Shown in pieces: positions 26,997 through 37,339 of a stretch of DNA of 64,000 nt. How positions within the stretch are numbered: position 1 is the stretch's first letter; the number at the start of each line of letters is the position of its first letter. Both the position numbers and the translations under genes were made by a program. The notes under the pieces were generated by a model. That model made no database searches, was not told where the DNA came from, and saw only the letters and a list, made by a program, of their open reading frames with translations. Where the stretch lies: assembly GCA_009823395.1 (NCBI GenBank), contig CM020501.1, forward strand, positions 10,988,361-11,052,360, in the 5' to 3' direction. The DNA comes from Thamnaconus septentrionalis (lineage: Eukaryota; Chordata; Actinopteri; Tetraodontiformes; Monacanthidae).

Positions 26997-27034
26997 CACA
27001 CACACACACACAAACACACGCAAACGCACACACA
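26997..27034. repeat. CA-rich microsatellite
   Basis: Interrupted CA run after a C9 tract, about 320 bases downstream (gene strand) of nr3c2 exon 2. Confidence 0.9.
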
Positions 27035-27350
27035 GCCAGCATCCCGCTGCCTTTCCCAAGGCCGGCCGATGTTATTATTTTTGCACTATTCAAAGGAAAC
27101 GCCCCAAATCCCAAAAGAAAAAAATGGGTCTCACTGTAAAAAAAAAAAAAAAAAAACAAACCCTGAGCCTTCAGAAATCTCATCTTACCAGGAGACCCAG
27201 TGTTGTGTGAAATATACTGTAAAATAATATGACAACACAATCTCGCCGCAGAGCTAAATCCGACTTATGGTGATTCAGACAAGGACAAATATCTATTCCA
27301 GGTGGGCTAAAGATGATGCTATGACAACACAGAGAGGGTCTCGTGAACCT

Positions 27351-27356
27351 TACCTG
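27351..27356 (-). other. nr3c2: splice donor of nr3c2 exon 2 / intron 2
   Basis: The minus strand reads GACAG then GTAAGG across 27358-27348, a near-consensus donor. The last exon base is 27354 and the intron begins at 27353. The exon ends after two bases of a codon. The position agrees with the human exon 2 end, shortly before the SSRPSKICLVCG segment that opens the zinc-finger exon. Confidence 0.85.
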
Positions 27357-29143
27357 TCGGTGATGCAGTTCTGACCGGGGTAGCCTTCACCTCTGGCTGC
27401 CAGAGACCCCTGTGACATGGCCGGCCGAGTTTTCCACGACTCCATTAACGCCGTTACAGGTGAAATTAGATTCAACAAAGAGTTGGACTGGTCTCTCACA
27501 TCGTGCCTCGTGAAAGACATCGTTCCTTGCGCTCCAATCTGGTAATGGAATGAATGTCCGCCGGAATTAACTCCAACAATGGCCGACGTGGGCATGCAGT
27601 TATTCTCTTGGTAATAGCTGCCATCAGTGGACTCCTGTTTAACCCCCTTCGACAGCACGCTGTTGGAGAACACGTCTGACTCATAGTTCCCATTCATAGA
27701 GACGGGGGTCCCCAAGATACCAGAGAGACTGTACTCGTCGATGTTATTCCTCAGGGACAAGTACGTGGTCTCTGTGGGAGAGAAGAGGCCGAGGGACGGC
27801 GACTGCTCGTTGTAGGGCTGCTGGCTCATACATCCCTCGTGTTTGTTTGGCTCACTCTTAATCTGTGCGATGAAAGGTGTGCTACTTGTGTTACATTTGG
27901 AACTCTCCAAGCACATGCTCCTGAGGTCTGTCCCCGGCTCGTTCTTGATGTACTTGACCATACCCATCGGGTCCAGGCCCACGTTGAACACCTCCCCATC
28001 AACCACCTCCACTTTGGGGAATTCAAAGTTCTTGAAATCCGCGGTCACGCCGGCCGCTTCCGGACTGTTGGTGTCGTTCTGCACCAAACCAAGTCCTCCG
28101 GCCGGACTGGATATGGGGAACCCAGCCAAGGAGGGGTTCTGTGGGCTGCTGGAACCCATTGTGCCCCCTATGGCTGGGCTGGAGATGGAGGGCCTGACAG
28201 CGCTGCAATTGGCGGCAGTGCTGGTGCAGTTGCCACCTGTCGGGCTGGAGACTGATGACCGTATGTTGCAGGTGGTGCTGCAGGACGGTGGTGACCTCAC
28301 GCTTCCCAAGCTGTGTGGGCTTGACATGGGGGACCTCATGACGTTGAGCGGGCTGGTGAGCGGCGGCGAGCCCACCGTGCTGGACTCTACGGGGCTACAC
28401 GTGGCTGAATTCCTGCGCTTGATGTTGGCCAGAGTCGCCGCGCAGGTCGTCTGGCCGGCAGGACTGTTGGCCAACGAGCCACCGGGTCCAAAACACAAGG
28501 GAGGACTAGTGGTGGACGACACCATGTTGTTGCTGCCCCCTGGACTGGAGATGGAGCTGCAGGTCTGGGGGCTGCAGGACACGGACGTGGACAGCATGGA
28601 AGCTGAGCTTACCGGGGTAGTGGCTGCACATTCCCTGGGAGTGGCGGCGGACTGGTGAAAGCCAAACGGCTTTACCTGGGAGCTCTTTGCCGAGCCGCTC
28701 TGGGTCTCCTCCACTGAGCGCCCACACAGTGGATACATCTTCCCGGGGCTGGCGCTGCCCCCGTGCTGGCTGAAGGCAAAGTCTGCCTCCCTGGCAGCGT
28801 TCATGTACAGGCCCATAGACTCAGCAACGGTCTTGGAAAGCTCCTTGGAGTCCATTTCCTGCTTATGACCGTGGAGAGAGTTGTTGAAGTGCGGGAGAAG
28901 AAACGGTTGGTTTTGGCCAAGTCGAAGCATCGGCTGTTCCTGCTTTTTCGAGCTGTTGTCTTTGCAGTCGGCGACGGTGCTTCCGGCAGAGCAGCTAGCG
29001 CTAACAATGTCCATCATGATGTCGCTGCCGGTCAGACTCGAATCCTCGGTACTGCAGCAGTGCTCCATTGTGCTGGGGACCTGCGACCATCTGTTTTCCG
29101 TGTCACTTCCATCAAAGAAACTTTGGTATCTTTTGGTCTCCAT
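27354..29143 (-). CDS. nr3c2: mineralocorticoid receptor, N-terminal domain (coding part of exon 2, partial CDS)
   Basis: This exon encodes 596 complete codons plus two bases of a split codon. It is the N-terminal transactivation region of the mineralocorticoid receptor, a cytoplasmic-to-nuclear steroid receptor that binds aldosterone, cortisol or deoxycorticosterone and activates transcription. The protein starts METKRYQ, as human METKGYH does. Conserved blocks include KELSKTVAESMGLYM (residues 100-114), FPKVEVV (375-381), YSLSGILG (471-478) and AIVGVNSGGHSFHYQIGAQG (521-540). Residues about 190-345 are a Ser-Pro-rich low-complexity region with many potential proline-directed phosphorylation sites, matching the central part of the MR N-terminus. 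Three sumoylation-type motifs are visible: IKNE (399), IKSE (428) and VKQE (501). The exon ends at a GTAAGG donor, and the frame hits TAA just inside the intron. Zinc-finger and ligand-binding exons lie beyond the window. The start codon has G at -3 and +4. Glucocorticoid, androgen and progesterone receptors do not share these blocks. Confidence 0.96.
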
Positions 29144-29154
29144 TGCTGGCTCAT
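29032..29154 (-). other. upstream ORF overlapping the nr3c2 start codon
   Basis: An ATG eleven bases 5' of the receptor start opens a 40-codon frame that runs across the true start and ends at TGA (29032-29034) inside the receptor coding sequence. Its initiation context is weak (T at -3, A at +4), whereas the main ATG is strong (G at -3, G at +4). That arrangement suggests leaky scanning, with possible translational dampening. The peptide itself is not recognisable. The role is inferred, and it depends on the exon 2 acceptor being used as called. Confidence 0.45.
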
Positions 29155-29162
29155 TGATTTGC
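29144..29162 (-). other. nr3c2: 5' UTR portion of nr3c2 exon 2 with splice acceptor
   Basis: Reading the minus strand, a pyrimidine-rich stretch ends in TTTCCAG at 29163-29169, giving an acceptor AG at 29163-29164. Nineteen untranslated bases then precede the METKRYQ start codon. An upstream ATG at 29152-29154 lies in this leader, out of frame with the main start. Protein-like similarity to MR begins only at METKRYQ, so the 28 in-frame codons further upstream are intron, not coding sequence. Confidence 0.8.
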
Positions 29163-29759
29163 CTGGAAAGTGAGCAAATGAAAACAATTAGAAAATCCTT
29201 GTGGCATTCATGGCAGCCCAGCTGCACACAAGGAACAGGTTAGATTTAAAAAAAAAAAATGTGGCAAAAGTATTGAGACAGAATTTTGGCACGCTGAACA
29301 TGGATTTCTATGCAAGGTTCACATAAACACAATCATTCTGTGTGCCCCGCGTTTGCAGTAAAAAGCCAGAGTTTGACTCTGACAAAAATGTGTTGTGTAG
29401 AAATATGCAGCCTTGGACACTACATTTATCTAGACAATGTCAAAGAGGAATTATTGGCTTGGTTCTGGTTTGCTTTTTAATTCAGTTGTTGCACTTTAAA
29501 AAAGAAAATTTTCTCCTAGAACACGAGAGCAAAGCATGGTTTTGGGAGGGAAATGCATCTGAGGGCGTCGGGGCTGACTTGGATTTTCAGCCGTAGAGAA
29601 TACACAGTGGAACAAATGCAGCAAAAAGAGACAGAGGCTGCAGCTGCAACACACCTGGAGCAGTGACGCATGTCTTCACAATGACCAGACAACTAGAAGC
29701 AGGGCATCTGGGACTGCTTTGTCTGAAAAATATAAATAAAACTGTACATCCTCCAATAA

Positions 29760-29817
29760 GGTTGGGGTTTTTGGGTTTTTTTGGGGTTTTTTTTGGTTTT
29801 TTTGGTGGGCGCGGGGG
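29760..29817. repeat. G/T-only tract in intron 1
   Basis: On the plus strand runs of T5-8 alternate with G3-4 runs, ending in GGTGGGCGCGGGGG. It can be read as a loose G4 motif, or on the gene strand as a C/A-rich intronic tract. Confidence 0.85.
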
Positions 29818-30782
29818 TTTTGCTTTTTTCATTTTTGCTTTCTCCCCAAACCTTATGCATTTTTGTTTCACTAGATATTTGAAGAATGATCTGGCTTTCA
29901 AGGCTTCCTCTCACAGCCAGTGCAAATTAAGATAAATATGTGTTCAATAGCCAAGGCAGCACTGACATTAACAGCAAGCATGCTCTGTGCTTTTATCTTC
30001 ATGGTTGTGTGTTGAGAAAAAAAAAAAACACATGCCAATTTTGAATTTGCTCAGAAATATTTTTGCCAGGTACCCTCTGCAACTGTTCCTAAATTTAAGC
30101 ACTGATGAGTGTAAAGGCTGTACATTAGGCTGAATCCATACTGCAATAATGCAAGGTGGTTTACCCTCTGTACAATTTGAAACAAAGCGTAAAGCTTTAG
30201 ACTGACACCAATCTCTGAGCAAGGCTTACAATTTTTTTAATCAAATCAAAAACAGATTTTCATGGCACTGAAGCAAACTAACACTTTCCAACACTGGTGC
30301 TGACAATAGGTCTTTTTTTCCTATATTGCAGCAAACAGGCCAGCCAAAGTTTCCTTTGAAGGACATTCACCTCCACTAAATTTTATACTTGGAGATTCGT
30401 GCCGCGAGTGGATCTGAAATGTACAGTATAAAATATGGTGGTGAAAGGAGGCCAGAGCTGTAAATTCTGCTCCAGTGAATAAAAACCTAATGAGGCAAAG
30501 AGAAGGGAAGGACAAAGGGGAAAAGGAGGCCGTGTGAAGAACCCTGAATAATTTATTTTCTTTTTTTTCTTCTGATGCTGAACATAACGACTCTCTCCCA
30601 GCGAATAACAAGTGAAAACACGGGGCTGTGTTGACAAGGCGTGTTTGTACAGTATTTCCTCTCGCACGGTACATCGGCCTGCGACACAGTGATGCACAGT
30701 TTGATAAGTTGAGTTAAACTGCCTCGCAGGGGTTAAAGAGTCGCTGCGTGACGTAGGCTGGGCATTTTTTTCCCCTCCCCTC

Positions 30783-30866
30783 TTATAAGAACCCCGCCTC
30801 CTGTGTCTTCCTATTGGACGGCTCACTCAAACGGCCGCCAGCTCGACGAGGTCACTCACGGATTGG
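30783..30866 (-). promoter_or_regulatory. candidate proximal (alternative) nr3c2 promoter with CCAAT, GC box and TATA box
   Basis: Read on the minus strand, two CCAAT motifs (30862-30866 and 30813-30817) are followed by a GC box (GGAGGCGGGG, 30792-30801) and a TATA-like TTATAAG (30782-30788). All are spaced as in a textbook core promoter directed toward exon 2. Initiation would be expected near 30755. A TGACGTAG element sits close to that point. Mammalian NR3C2 has two alternative promoters with separate untranslated first exons, so a second promoter here is plausible. No unambiguous first-exon donor was found between 30750 and 29165. Confidence 0.45.
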
Positions 30867-31836
30867 CCCCGAGAGCTGTCACTCAATAGTTATTGCCCTT
30901 CCAGCCACAACATTGCTGCGACACAACTTGAAATGTTTCTCTGGAGTCCATGGGCAGCCTTGTCATGTGCACGAAGACGCGACGGAGAGATAAAAAAGTT
31001 GGCCCGAGACTAGTCAGACACCTGATACAGACAGAGTGCCATCAGCTTCGGGCGACATCTTCATTTGCATGCTGCGGGGCACTTTTAAAAATAAATAAAT
31101 AATGTGCACCACCTCTCTGTGGATCAGCCAAGATTTGTGTCAAAGTTAACGAGGTGGCCCGCCAAGACTGCAATAAAGGGGAAAACGTGCGACATGCGCG
31201 CGTTTCCGCAAACGTTACCATGCACAGCGACACAAGTGTCATCTTGATAAGTCTCCCTCCTGTCGGCCGCGCAATGACTCCCACCTTTAGAGAAAAAAGG
31301 CGGCTCTGTTTTCCCTTTCCAACGCCATAAAGTGGCACTGAACAGCCCTCCAGTCACTGTGAATATCTTTTCCTGGGTAAAACCTGCCTTGGGTTTGCTA
31401 ACGCGCCAAATCTGCCACTTTTGAGTCATAATCTCAGAATAAATCTTGCATCACTCCGATATTCCTGTGCACTTAAAATGATTATTTTGACAGGTGCGTG
31501 CAGATAATACTTGACTTAACTGCTTGTTAATATAAGCGAATTTAAATGGGGAAAAATCAGGCGCACCGGGTCAATTTGTGTGCGCAGCCGGGATAAACTT
31601 CTGCGAGACGGAGCGGTCCCGACTGAAAGTTCTGACATTTCTCTCCCGCAGTAGAACAGAGCGGAGGGAAGCAGGGATGCGAGTGCTCGGATCCGGAGTG
31701 TGCGTCTCATCCTCAGCACTCAGCAGGGAGCACAAGGTGGACATTTAACAACAAAAAAAAGACATAGGGGAAAGACGTTGTGTTGGAGGGAAAGCGCACA
31801 GAGTGACGCGCGGAGCGCAGCCGTGTCCTTCCTTAC

Positions 31837-32350
31837 CTTTAATTACGACATTCGGAGTTGTCAGGTGGCCGTGTTGTTGCTGGGCAGCGATAATCCAGAG
31901 GGCGAGGGAGAAAAACCCGGGGAGGAAGGTGGGGGGAAATTCAAAATAAAGGCAGAGAAACGCGAGGCAAAGTCAATAAATGTCAGCCGGCAAGTCCCAT
32001 CTACTCTCCGCGACACTTTGACAGCTCGAAGTCTGCTGCGTATTACCGCTCAGTTAATCCTCGACGGCGAGAGCGAGCGAGCGAGCGAGAGAGCGCGAGC
32101 GACTCCCGGCAGGACTGAACGGCGGCGGCTAAACAGCGGCGCGGACGGACGGACGGACGGCAGCGGCGGATGGTCTCACATTATGGCCGCAAATTATTAT
32201 TACTGCTGTTATTATAATGGTTGCTGTTTTTTTGCACGATCCCCTCCTACCACTGCTTGAAGCGGCATGAAAAAAAAATATTATGCGCGAGAGAGAGGAA
32301 GGCGATTCAGAAACAAAACCAAAGGAGTCGGTTCTTGACTTGAAGTCAGA
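31837..32350 (-). other. nr3c2: candidate untranslated exon 1 of nr3c2 (5' end uncertain)
   Basis: The minus strand carries a strong donor, AAAG/GTAAGGAAGG, with the last exon base at 31837, about 2.7 kb upstream of exon 2. The preceding sequence is CpG-dense with simple runs (GCGA/GAGC repeats near 32074-32095 and GGAC repeats near 32144-32159), as expected of a 5' UTR in a CpG island. Mammalian NR3C2 likewise starts with untranslated first exons a few kb 5' of exon 2. The transcription start cannot be fixed from sequence, so the upper boundary is a guess. Confidence 0.45.
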
Positions 32351-32560
32351 GCGACGTCACATGGACCCTCCTACCGCAACGAGTGCAACAAACTCCGAGC
32401 AAGCAGCGGCGGCGGCGGCGGCAGCAGTGGGAGGGGGAGGAGGGAGAGGAGGAGGAGCAGGAGGAGGAAGAGGAGGAGGGGCGGGGCCAGGCGCAGGTAG
32501 ACAGAGCCGCCTGGAAATAGGGCACCGCTCTCAGTGCGCCGCTCTTTGGAACCAAACTCC
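32340..32560 (-). promoter_or_regulatory. probable distal nr3c2 promoter, GC-rich and TATA-less
   Basis: CpG-rich sequence contains an Sp1-type GC box (GGGGCGGGGCC near 32477-32487), a long GGA-type purine tract (32428-32475), and a GACGTCA element resembling a CRE half at 32353-32359. It sits immediately 5' (gene strand) of the inferred untranslated exon. No TATA box was seen, consistent with CpG-island promoters. Steroid-receptor genes typically use such promoters. This is inferred from composition and position only. Confidence 0.4.
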
Positions 32561-32756
32561 CTTCCCTCTTTTTTTTTTTTTTTTTTTAATAATAACATCT
32601 GCTGGCTGCCGGTTATTTTCGATTCTACCTCTTCTACTACTTTTTTATCCTCTCTCCTAAATTTGAAAAAGGGGGAGAAAGGTTTTGCCCCATGCAGAGT
32701 TCCTGCGCAGTCCTGCACTCTGCACATGGCGTAGGACGGCAAAATTGCGAGATTAA

Positions 32757-32757
<1 letters not shown>

Positions 32758-32820
<63 letters not shown>
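32758..32820. repeat. (CA)31 microsatellite 5' of the nr3c2 promoter
   Basis: Uninterrupted CA dinucleotides run for 63 bases, about 200-450 bases upstream of the inferred first exon on the gene strand. Pure tracts of this length are usually highly polymorphic and can adopt Z-DNA. Confidence 0.98.
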
Positions 32821-32822
<2 letters not shown>

Positions 32823-33149
32823 ATTCAAGTCAGGCTGCTGCTGCTGCTGCCCTCTTAACCCGAGCGAGTCTGCCTCCACTAGGTGGAGCACTACTTCTGT
32901 TGCATATAAAGATGGGTGATATGAACTCCCTGACGTTGCCTTCCTCTTTTTCCAACGGCCACATATAGAATGTGTTATATGTAATATAATGTATATAATA
33001 AATAACATTTGTAATGTATAAATTCCCACTTTGCTTATAATTCTTTTTCATACTTGAAACTACTGTCTTTTCCAACATTTGCTATTAATACGTTAAAGGA
33101 AGGGAGATGGTCTAATCTGTTTTCTATCCTGCATCCAGGTGCATCCATG
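32821..33149. other. 5' flank, nothing recognised
   Basis: A short GCT run (32834-32850) and AT-rich sequence. No gene or element was identified. Confidence 0.55.
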
Positions 33150-33452
33150 CTGATATGGGATGAAGGTGATGTTACACACTGGACAAGGGGCCAGTTTATC
33201 ACAGGGTGATGCAGAGTTTGACCAGTTCAACCAGTAACAGCCACATTTACAACTACAGACAAACTGGGATTTTCAGTTAGACTAATGTGCATGTTTTTGG
33301 ACTTTGGGAGTAAGACAGAGAACCTGGGGAGAACACACGCAGACCAGGAGAACATGCAAACACAGAAAAAAGGCCTGGGTTAGAATTGAACCGACAACCT
33401 TTCTTGCTCTGAGGCAACAGTGCTAACCACTGTACCACCACCACCACCCCGA
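33150..33452 (-). repeat. widespread teleost interspersed repeat, longest copy
   Basis: The plus strand shows CACTGGACAAGGGGCCAG, GTGCATGTTTTTGGACT, GGAGAACATGCAAAC and finally GCAACAGTGCTAACCACT. These are the hallmark blocks of a very common fish repeat, here inverted and diverged. It ends at ACCACCACCACC. Function is none known, and the class was not determined. Confidence 0.65.
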
Positions 33453-34893
33453 GAGCAGGTCTCACATTTGATAAGAGCATAAATGCCCAGAGTCTTTATT
33501 TATAAAATATGCATCAAGTATGTATATTAACTGCATTCCTGCAGAAGTAAGATACATTTTGACCTTGTCATTGGCAATGCCAAAATGCCCAAAACTATGT
33601 AAATACTGTCTAGATTAAGTGGTTGCACACATTTTATCCTAACGCTAATATGGAGAACCTGCTTTAACGCCAGCAGAAGGCAGTTATCAGCTTAATCTCT
33701 GCAATACTACTTCATCCGTGTGGATGCGTAACAGTGTGCATGCAGGATTTGTGCTCAGAGCGGAGCTCCATAAAGCTGCCTGAATGTTTCTCCTCACTGT
33801 TCGGCTGGATTTACTAACTCCGAGAGCCTGCAGCCGTTAGCCAAGCGAGGCAGCAGCAGAAGCAGCTATATTAGTCAAAGCCATTCAAGCAACAGAGCCC
33901 ACCTCCCTGATCTGCCTGTTAATCACCCATGAATGGGGACCAGCTTTAGAGGGAAAGTAGAGAATGGAGATATAACCAATGTTTCCCAACTCTATTCATG
34001 CAGCTCCCACTTGTCCACTGTGCATAATTGGTGCCAGTCAAACGCATCATGAGAAAATCTAATTTAGCTTTTGCATCAAAGACCCCCACCTCCCCCCTCT
34101 CCACCCAGTTTTTCTCCATTGAAGCCCACTCAGCCTTCAAGCACTGTCACTTTAGTCAAATCAATAAAAATGCCACTGGCCTGAAAAAAAAACAAAAAAC
34201 ATTGGATACATGGGAGGTACATATGGGAGGTAAAAATAGATATTTTGAGTTGGGGCGGGTAGTGGGAGAGGGGGTCTCTTTCAGATGAGTGATTGCTAAG
34301 ATTAGGAGCAGTCCTCCTCACCAGTTTAGACACACTGCAGAGTGGCTGAGGGCATAAGGGAGAGCTGCACAGGGAGCCTCATGGGGTAAGGTGAACTGGA
34401 GCATGCTAACTCTAAAACAAAACACTCGTCAACTCAACTCAAGAGCAGTCCCACTGGTGGATGGTAATTACAGTGCTAGTTTTAATCAGGGACAAAGTCA
34501 GTCGCCTTCGTTCTGCCCTGAGTCAATCAATCAATCCACTTCATTATCACTGCCTTCCCTTTGAATCAAATTGATAAAATGCTCTTTTGTGACTGCAACC
34601 AGCTGTGCCCTTTCGTTAGCACCTGTTTAGATAAAGAAATCTGTTATCTAAACAAGAAGAAAAAGTTGCATTATGTACAGTTGGTGGCATGATAGTGATC
34701 ATTTAATGAAAGGCATGAGAGCAGCAGAAAACTGTGCACAGCTTTTCAATGGGCCTGGATGTGATAAGATAAGATATATAGAAGTGTAATAAATGTCGAG
34801 GCCAACAGTGGTGCTTACTTCCAAAACACCTGAAAGAAGCAGCTGAAGCAGCTTAAACATAGCAACTAAACTACCAATTCATATGTAATATAC

Positions 34894-34917
34894 CACTACT
34901 ACTACTACCACTACTAC

Positions 34918-34983
<66 letters not shown>

Positions 34984-34992
34984 TAATAATAA
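34894..34992. repeat. (ACT)n then (AAT)n compound microsatellite
   Basis: About 25 bases of ACT units run into about 70 bases of AAT units, nearly pure. Confidence 0.97.
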
Positions 34993-34999
34993 GTCAGAT

Positions 35000-37080
35000 T
35001 CATTGAGGGCTGTTAAATGCTGAATTGCCCAGATTAAAAAATGAACATTGACACTTCTGACCTCATTAATCCCATTATAGCGGTCACTTTATAAACTGAT
35101 ATCCTAAGTGTGATGCCACCAGGAATGCATAATTTGTGTGAACATTCTAAAAAAGAAAAATATTAAAACACTAAAGGTTTTGGTTTTTTTTTTTTTAAAA
35201 AAAAAAAGCAAATCAAAATCTGTATTTCTACATTTCTCTGAAAACAAACCGATCAACTGAAAGGATTCCAGAGTACCATTCACTGCAAGACGGATGTGAG
35301 GTGACAAAAGTGGAAAGAAAAAAAACTTGTGGGTTCACTTTTTAATTTAACTTTCGATTACAACATCACCACAATTTTCACAAGTTTCTTTTTTTTTTTA
35401 TGCTGTCGAGTTCTAGCTCTACACTGTGTTGGCCGATGGCCCGGCAACATTGTGGATGGCTGGAGTGAGATCAAGACTCACACATCACCAGTAACCCCCC
35501 GCCACGCTGTCCAGTGCCTTTCGGTGTTGAACACAAATGCAGCATGTGGTACATTTTCGTGCCATTTGTGGAAACTTTGAGCCCATCTGTTCTATTTTAT
35601 TGTATGTTACCATTCGGAGTGGAAAATCGGAGTTGACGACTATTATTAAACGTGAGACCCTGTCTGTTTTTCTAAGGTAGTCATCTGCTTAGCATTGGCT
35701 TGGATGATTGAACAGCTGATGAATGGCAAGACTCTTACCTCTGAAGGTTAGAGATGGAGGTATATGCTATTGAATTTCCCCAAGTGTTGCCATGGGAACT
35801 AGTATGTCTAAGTGCCTCAAAATTGTTGAGTGAAGGGAGATTGTACCATTCAAATAAATCGCTTTGGAAATATTAGGAACTCGACATATGGACTTTAATG
35901 ATAACTTATATATAACTTTATATTTAGTACCTCTTGAAGTGCTCGGGCAATGGAACAAAGAAGAGTGTGTATTCTTGTCATGTAATGTTTCAGATTAATG
36001 CAAGCAGATTTACAGCATCTGAAATAGTCAGTTCACAATGAGAGTTAGGAAAGAGTGAAAAGCCTTTAAAAGCTAAAGGAAAAGCAAGGAGTATTTGTTG
36101 CCATTGATTAATAAACCGTAAATGTATTGAAGGGGCATCATACACCCTCATAACCTTATTGTTCTATTAAGAGTGAGACAAAATGGAATAATACAGGAGT
36201 ATTACGCCAATATCACACCATCTCTGTGGTGCGGTTAACTTAACAAATTATAATAATTTCCTTCCTCACCTGGACCATTTAGACCATCTTTACAAAAACG
36301 CAATGGAAAGTGTGAGATGTGACTCTACGCAGCCCTGTAAAAGAATTTGCCCTTCCTGAGTACAATGGCACTGTAGGTGACTTTGACCTCTGGTACAAAT
36401 TCTGTACAAACTGCGAGCTCTTTGCAGCGCGTGTCATTGTAATTTGCGTGGACTGCAGCGTGAGGAAGGACGCCTGCATGTTTATTATGCAGTAAACTGC
36501 AGTGTTCATACTTGAGATGATGAACAGTGACTCAATTGCACCTCATTGCACCTCTTCTTGTTTAGTTTCGTTATGGATGCAATGACAATAAAACGTCAAT
36601 TTACATTTAAAGTCTGAAATCTGGCCTGACTTTTTTATTTATTTATTTATTTATGTTTAAGGAGTCAGACTCCCTTCATTTCTCCTTAAATGTCGCTGTG
36701 CAACTTCTGAAGAGCAGATCTGAGTCCAGAGTCTGGATGGCACGTGCCTGTAAATCAAATTTAAACACTGAAATTAAAAAGCACACATAGACATAAAAGA
36801 GAGTTGGAAGCATCAAGTGCAGTGTCATTCTATCTTCACTTATCACCCCCCCAAAAAAAGAAAAAAGCATGAAAAAAAAATGTAGTAAGCCTCTTTCATC
36901 TATCATAGAAAATAAACAAGTAGACAGCAGAGAATTCTACTCATTCTACCACTCAACATTAAATAACTCCATGATACACTTAATCTAACCCAGCACAGTG
37001 TGAGCACAAAGTCATTCCAATCCGGACGTGTCAGTTGTGAATTAACCAATATTTCCCACAAAACATTTTTTTTTTAATCG
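35000..37080. other. 5' flank, no genes recognised
   Basis: AT-rich DNA with A/T runs near 35180-35210 and a (TTTA)n run at 36635-36654. ATGACAATAAAA near 36581 resembles the 3' tail of common fish retroposons, but no body was recognised. Confidence 0.55.
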
Positions 37081-37089
37081 CCACATTAC

Positions 37090-37330
37090 TCAGACTTACA
37101 TATTCATGCAATATTTAGGAGCGCGCAAATCTCCATACTGATGGGGAATAAACATGTGCAGATTGCTCATGTGCCTCGGAGACTCCAAAGACATAAATAA
37201 AGGCACCTTCAGCGGCCGCTTGTGACACAGATTGCCGCTCACCTTAAGTTGCCCTACTGCCAGGATGGCACGTAGCGTCTAAACGCTGAATGATATGCAG
37301 CCGGCGAGCCTCCCCGAAGAAAGTCTCTAG
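37090..37330. promoter_or_regulatory. candidate conserved non-coding element
   Basis: A repeat-free single-copy block with balanced composition sits within AT-rich flank, including CATAAATAAAGGCACC and a NotI-type GCGGCCGC near 37213-37220. It looks like enhancer-type sequence; conservation is untested. Confidence 0.2.
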
Positions 37331-37339
37331 TACTATGTG

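Larger units (their letters stand above)
29163..31836 (-). other. nr3c2: putative nr3c2 intron 1
   Basis: This lies between the proposed exon 1 donor at 31836 and the exon 2 acceptor at 29163. It includes a G/T-rich tract (29760-29817) and a TATA/CCAAT promoter-like cluster (30783-30866). The rest, 29165-29755 and 29830-30740, shows only short A or T runs and no recognisable exon. A donor-like GGAG/GTGAAT at 30371/30370 could close a short exon starting at the proximal promoter. Confidence 0.5.

Noticed and set aside
27839..28658. Plus-strand frames opposite the receptor exon (138 and 271 codons)
   Set aside because: Antisense shadows of the conserved nr3c2 coding exon, driven by its Ser/Pro-rich codons.
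29144..29227. In-frame upstream extension of the receptor ORF (28 codons from an earlier ATG)
   Set aside because: The TTTCCAG acceptor at 29163-29169 places most of it in intron, and similarity to MR starts at METKRYQ.
32283..32660. Plus-strand frame with poly-Ala and poly-Gly
   Set aside because: It is the translation of the GGA/GCG-rich promoter tract, with no homology signal and a location in the inferred nr3c2 promoter.
33376..33440. Possible tRNA-like B-box (TTAGAATTGAACCGAC)
   Set aside because: It is an internal block of the dispersed fish repeat. No cloverleaf or A-box at proper spacing was seen.
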